From the NCBI GenBank assembly GCA_015064945.1, contig SVRF01000003.1, forward strand, positions 17,810 to 81,809: 64,000 nt of DNA, read 5' to 3'. Numbering within the stretch: the stretch's first letter is position 1; every line of letters begins with the position of its first letter. The notes beneath the pieces are model-generated. The model did not search any database. It was not told the origin of the DNA and worked only from the letters and a program-made list of their open reading frames with translations. Origin of the DNA: Oscillospiraceae bacterium (GTDB lineage Bacteria; Bacillota; Clostridia; Oscillospirales; CAG-382). The position numbers and the translations under genes were made by a program. This document shows, piece by piece, positions 44,105 through 52,307 of the stretch.

Positions 44105-44891
44105 AGCTACCCTCAAGAACCCGTTTTCCGTCCTCGTCGGTAACCCATTTTTCATAGCTTTCGGCAACGCCGCCCACGTATTTATAAACAAGCTCTGCCG
44201 TTTGCTTACCTGCCTCGTCATAAACATATTCCGTACGGGCAGTTATCTCGCCTTTTCCGTTGCGGGTGGTAACCGAGGAATAATAGCCTTTCGCCGTATA
44301 TTCATACGCCACAGAGCTTTTAAGCTTATCGCCGCCGTCGTAAATATCTATCTGCGTGTTTTTACCGGCGTCATTATAGCTGTACAGCTTATACTCTAAA
44401 ACTGCGCCGTCGGTAGTGTAGCTTATGCTTTTTGTCTGCTTACCCTCAGCGTTATACAAAGTGCTAAGGGAAGGCTTGCCGTTTTTATACTCTATCCTTT
44501 CGGAAAGCACGCCGCCCAGATAGCAATACCTGTACTCGTTACCGTTTTTATAGATATGGCTGTAAAGCGTACCTTCGTTAGGTGTGCAAAAGCTTTCGGA
44601 AACAAGCTTATATTCATTATTGTATTCTCTTATATACGTGCCGTCCGATTGATAAGAAAACTTGGTAATGCTTTCGATCTGTGCGTCTTTATTAAAACAA
44701 ACACGCTCTTCTACCCTACCCTCGGCATCGTATATATTATCGTAACGCAAAGCATCCGTATAGTAAAACAGAGACTGGGGTTGATTGCTTTGCCCTGCCT
44801 TGCTTTCATCGGGAGTGTCCGTCTTATCGCAACCGCAAATAAGCAAAGCTCCGCACAAAACAGCAAGCGTTAAAAGTTTTTTGTTCTTCAT
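44094..44891 (-). CDS. Lipoprotein with YD-like repeats (paralogue A)
   Basis: 265 aa from the ATG at 44891 (RBS AGGTG). Lipobox LLICGC. The mature part is a series of short beta repeats of the type YDEAGKQTAELVY or YNAEGKQTKSISY, akin to RHS/YD or YwqK-like repeats. Adjacent, two-base-spaced gene 44900-45619 encodes a related protein. Function unknown. Confidence 0.75.
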   Translation of the reverse strand: MKNKKLLTLAVLCGALLICGCDKTDTPDESKAGQSNQPQSLFYYTDALRYDNIYDAEGRVEERVCFNKDAQIESITKFSYQSDGTYIREYNNEYKLVSESFCTPNEGTLYSHIYKNGNEYRYCYLGGVLSERIEYKNGKPSLSTLYNAEGKQTKSISYTTDGAVLEYKLYSYNDAGKNTQIDIYDGGDKLKSSVAYEYTAKGYYSSVTTRNGKGEITARTEYVYDEAGKQTAELVYKYVGGVAESYEKWVTDEDGKRVLEGSYDA

Positions 44892-44899
44892 AAGCACAC

Positions 44900-45619
44900 C
44901 TACTGTTCTATAGGCAAAGAGTTGCCGTTTACGTCATACTTCTCAACAAGTATTATATCGTCATCTCTGTACTCATAAACCTCGTGCAATACAAAAGCAC
45001 CAAAAGGTGTGTATTGCACCGTTTCTTCCAACAAAACCTCGCCATTTTCGGGGTCAAGGGTCTGAATAACGGTGACGCAAGCTATATTGTTTTCGTAGCT
45101 TACGCTTTCTTCCCTGATACACCTTAGCTGAGAGTCGTAGCCGTAAAAATACTCTTCGTTAAGCACGCCGTCCTTGTTATAGACAACTACGCTTTCCACC
45201 AAATCGTTTATATTGAGAGACGTAACCGTTTTGCCAGTGTACGCGCCGTTTTTGTCATAGCCCTTGGCTATAACCTCACGGCCGTTTACCGTATACAAGG
45301 TGTCGGTAAGCACGTCACCGTTTTGCCTGTAATTTATCTGTTGTTCAAGTTGTCCGTCAAAGCCGTAAAAGCTTTCGCTTTTCAAAAAATTGCCGTCATA
45401 CAGCCTTTCGGCAAATATAATGCCGTCCTCCCTGTAATCACGCAGGGCATAGGTGCCGTCCTCATACTCGGTCCTTACGGTATAAATTGCACCGCTGTAT
45501 TCTTGCTTTGCGCTTTCTTCGATTTCTCCGCTTTGGTCGTAAGTTTGCTCTTCTTTTTCGCAAGCTGCGGAAGAAAAAACAAAAAGGGTAAGGAAAAACA
45601 AAATGATATACTTCTTCAC
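44900..45619 (-). CDS. Lipoprotein with YD-like repeats (paralogue B)
   Basis: 239 aa. Lipobox SSAAC. Repeats such as YREDGIIFAERLYD, YDKNGAYTGKTV and YNKDGVLNEEYFYGYD resemble those of paralogue A, pointing to a tandem duplication. First gene of a three-gene minus-strand unit with paralogue A and the SLOG gene. Confidence 0.75.
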   Translation of the reverse strand: MKKYIILFFLTLFVFSSAACEKEEQTYDQSGEIEESAKQEYSGAIYTVRTEYEDGTYALRDYREDGIIFAERLYDGNFLKSESFYGFDGQLEQQINYRQNGDVLTDTLYTVNGREVIAKGYDKNGAYTGKTVTSLNINDLVESVVVYNKDGVLNEEYFYGYDSQLRCIREESVSYENNIACVTVIQTLDPENGEVLLEETVQYTPFGAFVLHEVYEYRDDDIILVEKYDVNGNSLPIEQ

Positions 45620-45701
45620 GGTCTTCCTACCCCCCCATTATCAATCTGATGATTATTATAATACACAGTATTACCTTTTGTCAAGAAAAACAAAAAAACT
45701 A

Positions 45702-45730
45702 TTGCAATAATTGCTGTGTAGCTGTAAAAT
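45702..45730 (+). promoter_or_regulatory. Promoter of the MBL-fold lipoprotein gene
   Basis: TTGCAA (45702-45707), 17 bases, TAAAAT (45725-45730), preceded by an AAAAAACTA tract also seen at two other promoters. Confidence 0.6.
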
Positions 45731-45762
45731 ATTTATGGTATTTCAAATATTCGGAGGCATTT

Positions 45763-46863
45763 ATGGCAAGAAGGTTAATTTGTTCTTTGCTTTTTATTTC
45801 CATCATTATTATGTCGTGCTTTGCCTGTCAAAAGGAAACCTCCTCGGAAGAGTCGGAAAAAAGCAGTTATATAAGTGAATCTGCAGTGCAAAGCGACACT
45901 CAAAAAGAAGAGAGCATCCCCTCTGAAGGCAGTGCGGATAAAAGCAACTTTTACATAATGTTTATAGACGTGGGGCAGGCTGACGCAAGCCTTATAATGT
46001 GCGATGGGCACTATATGCTTATCGACGGCGGCAACGTGGCGGACAGCAACCGCATTTACAGCGTACTGAAATCCCGCGGAGTGAAGCATTTGGACTACGT
46101 TATAGGAACCCACGCCCACGAGGACCATATAGGCGGGATAACGGCAGCATTCAGCGCCTGTACGGTGGGTAAGGTTTTTTCGCCCGTGACGGAAGCGGAA
46201 AACGTCCCCTTTAACAACTTTAAAAAGGCTGCGCAAAGGCAAGGGCTTTCCCTTGATATGCCCAAGCTTGACACGGTATATACCCTTGGCAACAGCCGTT
46301 TTACAGTACTTGCACCAAGAGCTGATTACGTCGATGTCAACAACAGCTCTATAGTACTGCGCCTGGAATACGGCGACAACGTATTTTTGTTTACGGGAGA
46401 TGCGGAAAGAGAAAGCGAGCAGGCAATGCTTAACGCAGGATGTAACCTCTCTGCCGACCTGCTTAAGGTGGGGCACCACGGCAGCAACTCCTCCAGCACC
46501 TATGCCTTCCTGCGCGAAGTAATGCCCACTTATGCAATAATCTCCGCAGGTGCGGATAATGACTACGGCCATCCCCACAAGGAAGTGCTTGACAGGCTGA
46601 ACGATGCCGACGCAAAGGTACTGCGCACCGATAAGTCAGGGGGCATTGTATGTTACAGCGACGGACAAGAGCTGCGCTTTGAATACGGCGTGGACGACGG
46701 CAACGTAAGCTACAAATACATCGGCAACAAAAACAACGGAACACTGCACACTACACAGTGCGGAGGTCTGCCCAAAGAGGAAAACAGGGAGTACTTTGTT
46801 GACCTTGAAGACGCAGAGCGTGTGGGATATACAAAGCGTTGCAGCAACTGTATGGGGAATTGA
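45763..46863 (+). CDS. Exported ComEC-type metallo-beta-lactamase-fold lipoprotein
   Basis: 366 aa from the ATG at 45763 (CGGAGG upstream). Signal and lipobox (MSCFAC), Ser/Glu linker, then an MBL domain like the C-terminal part of ComEC: FIDVGQADASLI, THAHEDHIGG (HxHxDH), VGHHGSNSS and GHPHKEV. A C-terminal Ada-like Zn-binding module follows: YIGNKNNGTLHTTQCGGLP...RCSNC. Probably an extracellular nuclease or phosphodiesterase. No ComEC membrane domain is present. Confidence 0.87.
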   Translation: MARRLICSLLFISIIIMSCFACQKETSSEESEKSSYISESAVQSDTQKEESIPSEGSADKSNFYIMFIDVGQADASLIMCDGHYMLIDGGNVADSNRIYSVLKSRGVKHLDYVIGTHAHEDHIGGITAAFSACTVGKVFSPVTEAENVPFNNFKKAAQRQGLSLDMPKLDTVYTLGNSRFTVLAPRADYVDVNNSSIVLRLEYGDNVFLFTGDAERESEQAMLNAGCNLSADLLKVGHHGSNSSSTYAFLREVMPTYAIISAGADNDYGHPHKEVLDRLNDADAKVLRTDKSGGIVCYSDGQELRFEYGVDDGNVSYKYIGNKNNGTLHTTQCGGLPKEENREYFVDLEDAERVGYTKRCSNCMGN

Positions 46864-46870
46864 ATTTATG

Positions 46871-46906
46871 AAAAACGGAAGCGGAGATAATCTGCTTCCG
46901 TTTTTT
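46871..46906 (+). terminator. Terminator
   Basis: AAAAACGGAAGC pairs with GCTTCCGTTTTTT. Confidence 0.88.
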
Positions 46907-46917
46907 GCAAAAAACTA

Positions 46918-46967
46918 TTGACAAATCGGTCTACGCAGTGTAGAATGTAGTTGTCTACAGACAGTAG
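46918..46967 (+). promoter_or_regulatory. Promoter and three overlapping dyads of the second BlaI operon
   Basis: TTGACA (46918-46923), 17 bases, TAGAAT (46941-46946). Dyads: TCTAC-5-GTAGA (46930-46944), TGTAG-4-CTACA (46946-46959) and CTAC-5-GTAG (46955-46967). The half-site CTAC/GTAG differs from the TTAGAC half-site of the first system. Confidence 0.8.
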
Positions 46968-46987
46968 AACAAAAGGAGGGTTTTATT

Positions 46988-47347
46988 ATGGAATGGCATA
47001 TAGGCGCAGTAGAGTCCCGTTTTGCGGATATGATATGGGAAAGCGCACCTGTAGCGTCGGGCGTGCTTGCCAAAAAGAGTGCGGAGCTTTTGGGGTGGAA
47101 GAAATCCACTACCTACACGGTGCTTAAGAGACTTTGTGACAAAGGGCTGTTTGTTAACGACGGCGGAACCGTCAAGGTGCTGTTAAGCAAGGATGAATTT
47201 TACCGTTTGCGCAGTGTAAAATTTGTAGACGAAACCTTTAACGGCTCGTTGCCTGCGTTTTTGGCGGCATTCACCGCAAACCAAAAGCTCTCCGAGGAGG
47301 ATATAGCGAAGCTTAGACAGATCGTTGACAGCTACGGGGAGGAATAA
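46988..47347 (+). CDS. BlaI/MecI-family repressor (second system)
   Basis: 119 aa winged-helix protein: VESRFADMIWE, the recognition helix WKKSTTYTVLKRL and the dimerisation end FNGSLPAFLAAFTAN. It is a paralogue of the 23072-23434 repressor. It is followed two bases later by its M56 partner. RBS AAAGGAGGG. Confidence 0.92.
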   Translation: MEWHIGAVESRFADMIWESAPVASGVLAKKSAELLGWKKSTTYTVLKRLCDKGLFVNDGGTVKVLLSKDEFYRLRSVKFVDETFNGSLPAFLAAFTANQKLSEEDIAKLRQIVDSYGEE

Positions 47348-47349
47348 AA

Positions 47350-50300
47350 ATGGAAGCTTTGTTTGTAAAACTGCTTAATATAAGCATTACGGCAAGCTGG
47401 ATGGCACTGGCGGTTATTGTATTACGACTGTTTTTAAAGAAGACCCCAAAATTTATAACTGTACTTATGTGGGCACTTGTAGGGATCAGACTGCTTATCC
47501 CCTTCTCTATCGAAAGCAATTTCAGCCTTGTGCCGAATGCGGAACCGATAATTATGGAAGAAGGAAACGAAGTTGAGCTTCCCGATTTCGACTACGTATA
47601 CACACCACCTGCGGCAGGCAGCGACAATTTGATAATAATACCGCCTGCAGGAAATACGGAAACAGATACCCCCACGCTTAATCCGCCCCAAACACAGGTG
47701 CAAAATACACCTGCGGAAGAGCCTGCCCAAGAGGAAAACAACCTTTGGGCAGTCCTTGCAAAAATATGGCTTGCAGGTATGGGCATAATGCTTATCTATG
47801 CCGCCGCCAGCTACCTGAAGGTAAGAAGCACCGTGAAGGAAGCGATGCACCTTAAGGACCGTGTTTGGGTGGGGGACAATGTATCAACACCCTTTATTTT
47901 GGGTCTTGTAAGACCGAAGATATATCTGCCCTCTTCTTTAAGTGACGAGGACGGGGAATACGTAACCGCCCACGAAACAGCACATCTTAAGCGCGGCGAC
48001 CATTTGTGGAAGCCCCTGGGATTTTTGCTGCTTGCCCTTTACTGGTACAATCCGCTTATGTGGGTATCCTATATTCTGCTTTGCAGGGATATAGAGCTTG
48101 CCGCAGACGAAAAGGTTATAAAAGGCCTTGGAGAGGAGTACAAAAAGCCCTATTCTCATGCACTTATAAACTGCAGTGCCCACCGCAAGCTGATAAGTGT
48201 TTGTCCTCTTGCCTTTGGCGAGGTTGCGGTGAAAAACAGGATAAAGTCGGTACTTAACTACAAGCGCCCTGCCTTTTGGGTGATGATAGTTACCGTGCTC
48301 CTTTGCCTTGCGGCAGCACTTATGTTTATGACCAATCCCAAAGATGAAGCCCCCTCGGACGGCAAAGAAAATGCCGAGGAAAGCAGCGAAGAGCTTAGCG
48401 AAAGCGCCGAGAACAGCGACTTCGAAGACTACAGTCAAAGCGTTGCTGACAGCACCTCCGAAGAGGACAGCCAAAGCGTTGCTGACAGCATCTCCGAAGA
48501 GGACAGCCAAAGTGCGCCTGACAGTATCTCTGAGGAAGACAGTCAAAGCGTTGCTGACAGCAGCTCCGAGGAGGACAACCAAAGCGTTGTTGACAGCAGC
48601 TCCGAGGAGGACAACCAAAGCGTTGCTGACAGCGACACCGAAGAGGATAATGACGTCTCTTTAGAAAGTGAGTCCGAAGAAGATAGCGAAAGCGCTTTTG
48701 ACTCCACCTCCGAAGAGGAAAACGGCAGCAACACAGAGTCTTCTTCAGAGCCGGAAAGCGAAACTGACTCCACGTCCGAAACGGAAAGCGACAGCGAAGC
48801 GGACTCCACTCCCCCGGAAGGGAACGACAGCGAGGCGGACTCCACTCCCCCGGAAGGGAACGACAGCGAGGCGGACTCCACTCCCGAAATTGAAAAACCC
48901 ATAGTCGGAGAAAGCTTTGTATGCATTGCCCACTATGATTATAACGACAACTTTTGGCTTGAAGCGGAAAACAATCTTTACATAAGTCCGTATCGCAGAT
49001 ATGATCCTATACACAAAATAGAAAGTCTTGAAGAGCTGAACTACTTTAAAACTTCATATCTGAAAGAGGGTGCCAGCTTTGACCACAGCATTGTGCGCAC
49101 GGTTTCCTTGAACAAATCAACCCAAGGGATGGACGATGCATTTTTTGAGGACTATGACCTTTATTTATGCTACTTTCACGGAAGCGACTTATACAAAGCA
49201 GGTGATGTGCTTATCTCCGTTGACGGCAAAAGCGTAACCTTTACATACGAACAGGCTGAAAAATGGAGTAATCTCACCAAACACTACTTTTTAGGTGTGC
49301 CCGTGCTTAAAGCTTATTCCAAAAACTTTGAAAGCTTTGAACTTGCGTACAGGGCAAAAGTTTCCTTTTACATCCCCACCGCAGACCCCGACGGGTTTGA
49401 GATTAAAGAAATGTCACATCCACTGTCAACTGCTGCGATCGTCGATACGCTTGTTGCCCAAGGAGCTTTACCTGTGGGCAGTAAGAGCATTGGCTGTTAT
49501 ATGATGGACGGCATAATAAACCTTGATATGGCGGCAGGCTTTGAAGAGCTTGTTTGCACCCAAGGCAGCTATACGGAATATTACGGCATCGGTTCTTTGG
49601 TAAACACCCTTATCTCATATTACGGCGGCGGTAACGAGACGCAACCCGAAGGCGTGATTATAAAGGTGGACGGAAGGCCTATGAACACTAATCTGTTTGG
49701 GCAGCTACGTGACCCGCTTACCTTCTTTGAAGACCGCGAGTTTGAGGGGAACCCGCCCCCGCCAATACAGGAAAAGCCCGTTGTTGGCACGTGGCGTTTT
49801 TACCACGCAAACTTTATGGACAGAGAAGAGCTTTACAAAAGCGCACTTAACCCCGAACATATGAGCCCCCTGTTGAAGCTTGACAGCGTGGCAGATGTGG
49901 AGCAGATAAAAAACAAATACCAAAATAAACTTAACTACCACGGTTTTTATAACTCTGTGCCCAACTTCAGTACCGAGCTTGAGTACTGTGACGAAGCGTT
50001 TTTTGAAGATTACAGCCTGTTTACCCTGTACGTTATGGGTTACGAACATTCACGGTACAAAATAACCGAGGTGACGATTTCCGCAGACGGAAAAGGAATA
50101 GACATAGGCTACGCCTACGAAAGCGGCGGAATGTCAGGCAACTTGGTATGCTGGGTGCTTACAGTACCTGTACTGAAAAGCGCCTGCAAAGACTGTGAGC
50201 TGTTTACCGCAAGCTACCGTTCCCCACAGGACGAAATGGTCCTTGACGGTGTTATTTTCTCCAATGCCAACAACCCTGAGTTTACCACCGAAGAGGAAAC

Positions 50301-50688
50301 ACTGACAGCCCTTAGAGTAATGAGCAGTTTCCTTACCGCCGTACACCAAGGTGACAGCGATACCTACAACAGCTTGGTTCATCAAGACTATAAAAACAGA
50401 GTACGGATTTATGAGATAGACCAAAGCTTTGTTGACCAAACGCCCATAATGTTCTTACCGCCAGGGGAATACAAAAACAGCTTTGTATTGCCTGTGGTCC
50501 AAAGCTACGGTTGTTACTTTAACCAAGGCGCTGCACCTGAAAATGACGGTATGCGTCACGTGCTGTTTTCCATTTATTTGAACTACAGCGTAGACGGAGT
50601 GCTTGGTAACGAATACGTTTTTGACCTTGTCTTTGAGGAAGACGGGAACTGCACAGTTTACAACTTCGGAGAAGAAAATATACACTGA
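47350..50688 (+). CDS. BlaR1-like M56 sensor with a giant PrcB-like/GerMN/NTF2-like ectodomain
   Basis: 1112 aa. Helices near residues 10-30, 36-52 and 135-152, an M56 peptidase with HETAH at 208-212, a fourth helix near 317-335, then a long acidic Ser/Asp/Glu linker (about 338-520) with DNA-level tandem repeats (EEDSQSVADS units). The ectodomain contains two roughly 130-residue modules with CDEAFFEDY-type cores that resemble PrcB-like domains (low certainty), a GerMN-like module (INLDMAAGFEE...VNTLISYY) and a C-terminal NTF2-like module ending DLVFEEDGNCTVYNFGE. The same modules occur in the two secreted proteins downstream. Confidence 0.85.
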   Translation: MEALFVKLLNISITASWMALAVIVLRLFLKKTPKFITVLMWALVGIRLLIPFSIESNFSLVPNAEPIIMEEGNEVELPDFDYVYTPPAAGSDNLIIIPPAGNTETDTPTLNPPQTQVQNTPAEEPAQEENNLWAVLAKIWLAGMGIMLIYAAASYLKVRSTVKEAMHLKDRVWVGDNVSTPFILGLVRPKIYLPSSLSDEDGEYVTAHETAHLKRGDHLWKPLGFLLLALYWYNPLMWVSYILLCRDIELAADEKVIKGLGEEYKKPYSHALINCSAHRKLISVCPLAFGEVAVKNRIKSVLNYKRPAFWVMIVTVLLCLAAALMFMTNPKDEAPSDGKENAEESSEELSESAENSDFEDYSQSVADSTSEEDSQSVADSISEEDSQSAPDSISEEDSQSVADSSSEEDNQSVVDSSSEEDNQSVADSDTEEDNDVSLESESEEDSESAFDSTSEEENGSNTESSSEPESETDSTSETESDSEADSTPPEGNDSEADSTPPEGNDSEADSTPEIEKPIVGESFVCIAHYDYNDNFWLEAENNLYISPYRRYDPIHKIESLEELNYFKTSYLKEGASFDHSIVRTVSLNKSTQGMDDAFFEDYDLYLCYFHGSDLYKAGDVLISVDGKSVTFTYEQAEKWSNLTKHYFLGVPVLKAYSKNFESFELAYRAKVSFYIPTADPDGFEIKEMSHPLSTAAIVDTLVAQGALPVGSKSIGCYMMDGIINLDMAAGFEELVCTQGSYTEYYGIGSLVNTLISYYGGGNETQPEGVIIKVDGRPMNTNLFGQLRDPLTFFEDREFEGNPPPPIQEKPVVGTWRFYHANFMDREELYKSALNPEHMSPLLKLDSVADVEQIKNKYQNKLNYHGFYNSVPNFSTELEYCDEAFFEDYSLFTLYVMGYEHSRYKITEVTISADGKGIDIGYAYESGGMSGNLVCWVLTVPVLKSACKDCELFTASYRSPQDEMVLDGVIFSNANNPEFTTEEETLTALRVMSSFLTAVHQGDSDTYNSLVHQDYKNRVRIYEIDQSFVDQTPIMFLPPGEYKNSFVLPVVQSYGCYFNQGAAPENDGMRHVLFSIYLNYSVDGVLGNEYVFDLVFEEDGNCTVYNFGEENIH

Positions 50689-50707
50689 TAACAAGGAGGT
50701 ATACGTT

Positions 50708-52291
50708 ATGAAAAAAATACTTACTTTTGCTTTGGCTGTCCTTTGCGCTTTGCCTTTGTGGGTATCCGCGACGGAAGCACCTGCCGTTGGCGACGTAAAT
50801 ACGGACGGCGTTATAAACAGCCTTGATGCGGCAACGGTGCTTAAGCACGATGCTCGTCTTATAACCCTCGAAGGAGAAGCTCTTACCTTCGGCGACGTTA
50901 ATCTGGACGGAGAAGCGGACAGCCTCGATGCGGCGTTTATTTTAAGATACGATGCGGGGCTTGATACGGAAGGCTCTGCCCTGCCCTCCGACGGTGACGG
51001 CGTACAGCTTAGCACAGAAGGCAGCGCCCTCTCCTATGCGGACTACATCCCCGACGATGACATTTATGCCACCTCGCTGGATGGCAGCGGGCTTTTCTGC
51101 TTTGACAGTGTTGAGGAGTTGGAAAGCTTTAAAAACAAATACAACGAATACGACCGTTTTAACAGCGGTTATGACGAAGTGCCCTCTTTTAATTCGGTAA
51201 CCGAAAGCTGTGACGAGGCGTTTTTTGAAGATCACTGCCTTATACTTAAGTACATCCAGTGCGCAGGCAGTAACCGCTATACCGCCTACGACCTGCGCCG
51301 GTTTGAGCACAGAAAAGAGCTGGTGCTTTACTACGGCCACGTGGATTTTTCAATAGACAGCACCGAGGATATGAACGGATTCTTTGTTACGGTGCCCGTA
51401 CTAAAATCCGAGGCAGAGGGATGCCGCAAGTATTCCGCAGAATACCGCAGACCTATAGAGATATATGCTCCTGACGAAAGCATTAACAGCTTTGTAATAA
51501 GGGAAGCGCTTTTTGACGGCACGGAAGAAGGTATTGCGGCGACTCTTGCAAAGGAAGGCTGTATACCTGAGGGTTCTGTAATGAAAGGCTTTGACGTGCG
51601 CGCGGGCGTTGCTTATGTTGATATGAACGAGGCTTTTGCGGAAGGTATTTCTGCAGGAACTTTTACAGAGTACTTCAATGTAGGCTGTTTGGTCAACACC
51701 CTGCTTGATTACAGCCCCTACTGCTATTACTACGGCTCTTACAATAAAGTTATGATAACCGTAAACGGGCAGCCCATGGTAACGGAACACGTGGGCGAAT
51801 GGACCGAGCCCTTGGGCTATTACACAGGCATTGGCGATTTGGAAGGACTGCTGTTTGTAAGCGGCGGAGAAGAATTGGCAAGCAACGATGAGATCAACGC
51901 CGCCATGGTGCTTATGAAGGAGTTTGTTACCGCCCTGCAAGCAAATAACGTGGACGCCTGCAACGCCGTTGCAACCGAGAAATTCTTGGATATGGCAGAA
52001 ATATTCAGAATAGACCAAAACTATATTGAAGGTATAACCATAGAGTTTTTACCGCCGGAAGAACAAGCGGAAGCGTTTGGCGGATACACCCTGCCGGAGA
52101 TTTACAAATTTAGGTATTACGAAGATCAGGACGCCGCCATCCGTACAGGGGACGAAAGACACGTGCTTTTCTGCTTTGAGTTTTTGAAGACCGATGAGTA
52201 CATCGCTCCCTCGAAATTTGTGTTCGACCTTGTATTTGAGGAAGACGGAGAAATTAAGGTTAACAATTTCGGCGAACACAGAAGATGTTAA
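50708..52291 (+). CDS. Secreted protein: N-terminal dockerin plus PrcB-like, GerMN and NTF2-like modules
   Basis: 527 aa from the ATG at 50708 (AAGGAGG upstream). Signal peptide (1-20), then two dockerin calcium loops (GDVNTDGVINSLDAA, GDVNLDGEADSLDAA) at the N-terminus rather than the usual C-terminus. The body has the CDEAFFEDH module, a GerMN-like module (VAYVDMNEAFAEG...LVNTLLDY) and an NTF2-like module (VLMKEFVTALQANNVDACN...DLVFEEDGEIKVNNFGE). Almost certainly co-transcribed with the M56 gene. Confidence 0.83.
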   Translation: MKKILTFALAVLCALPLWVSATEAPAVGDVNTDGVINSLDAATVLKHDARLITLEGEALTFGDVNLDGEADSLDAAFILRYDAGLDTEGSALPSDGDGVQLSTEGSALSYADYIPDDDIYATSLDGSGLFCFDSVEELESFKNKYNEYDRFNSGYDEVPSFNSVTESCDEAFFEDHCLILKYIQCAGSNRYTAYDLRRFEHRKELVLYYGHVDFSIDSTEDMNGFFVTVPVLKSEAEGCRKYSAEYRRPIEIYAPDESINSFVIREALFDGTEEGIAATLAKEGCIPEGSVMKGFDVRAGVAYVDMNEAFAEGISAGTFTEYFNVGCLVNTLLDYSPYCYYYGSYNKVMITVNGQPMVTEHVGEWTEPLGYYTGIGDLEGLLFVSGGEELASNDEINAAMVLMKEFVTALQANNVDACNAVATEKFLDMAEIFRIDQNYIEGITIEFLPPEEQAEAFGGYTLPEIYKFRYYEDQDAAIRTGDERHVLFCFEFLKTDEYIAPSKFVFDLVFEEDGEIKVNNFGEHRRC

Positions 52292-52307
52292 CAAGGAGGT
52301 TTTGGTT

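Noticed and set aside
47938..49014. Open frames on other frames and strands across the acidic linker of the M56 protein
   Set aside because: They are by-products of the repeat-rich linker DNA and lack ribosome sites and protein-like composition.
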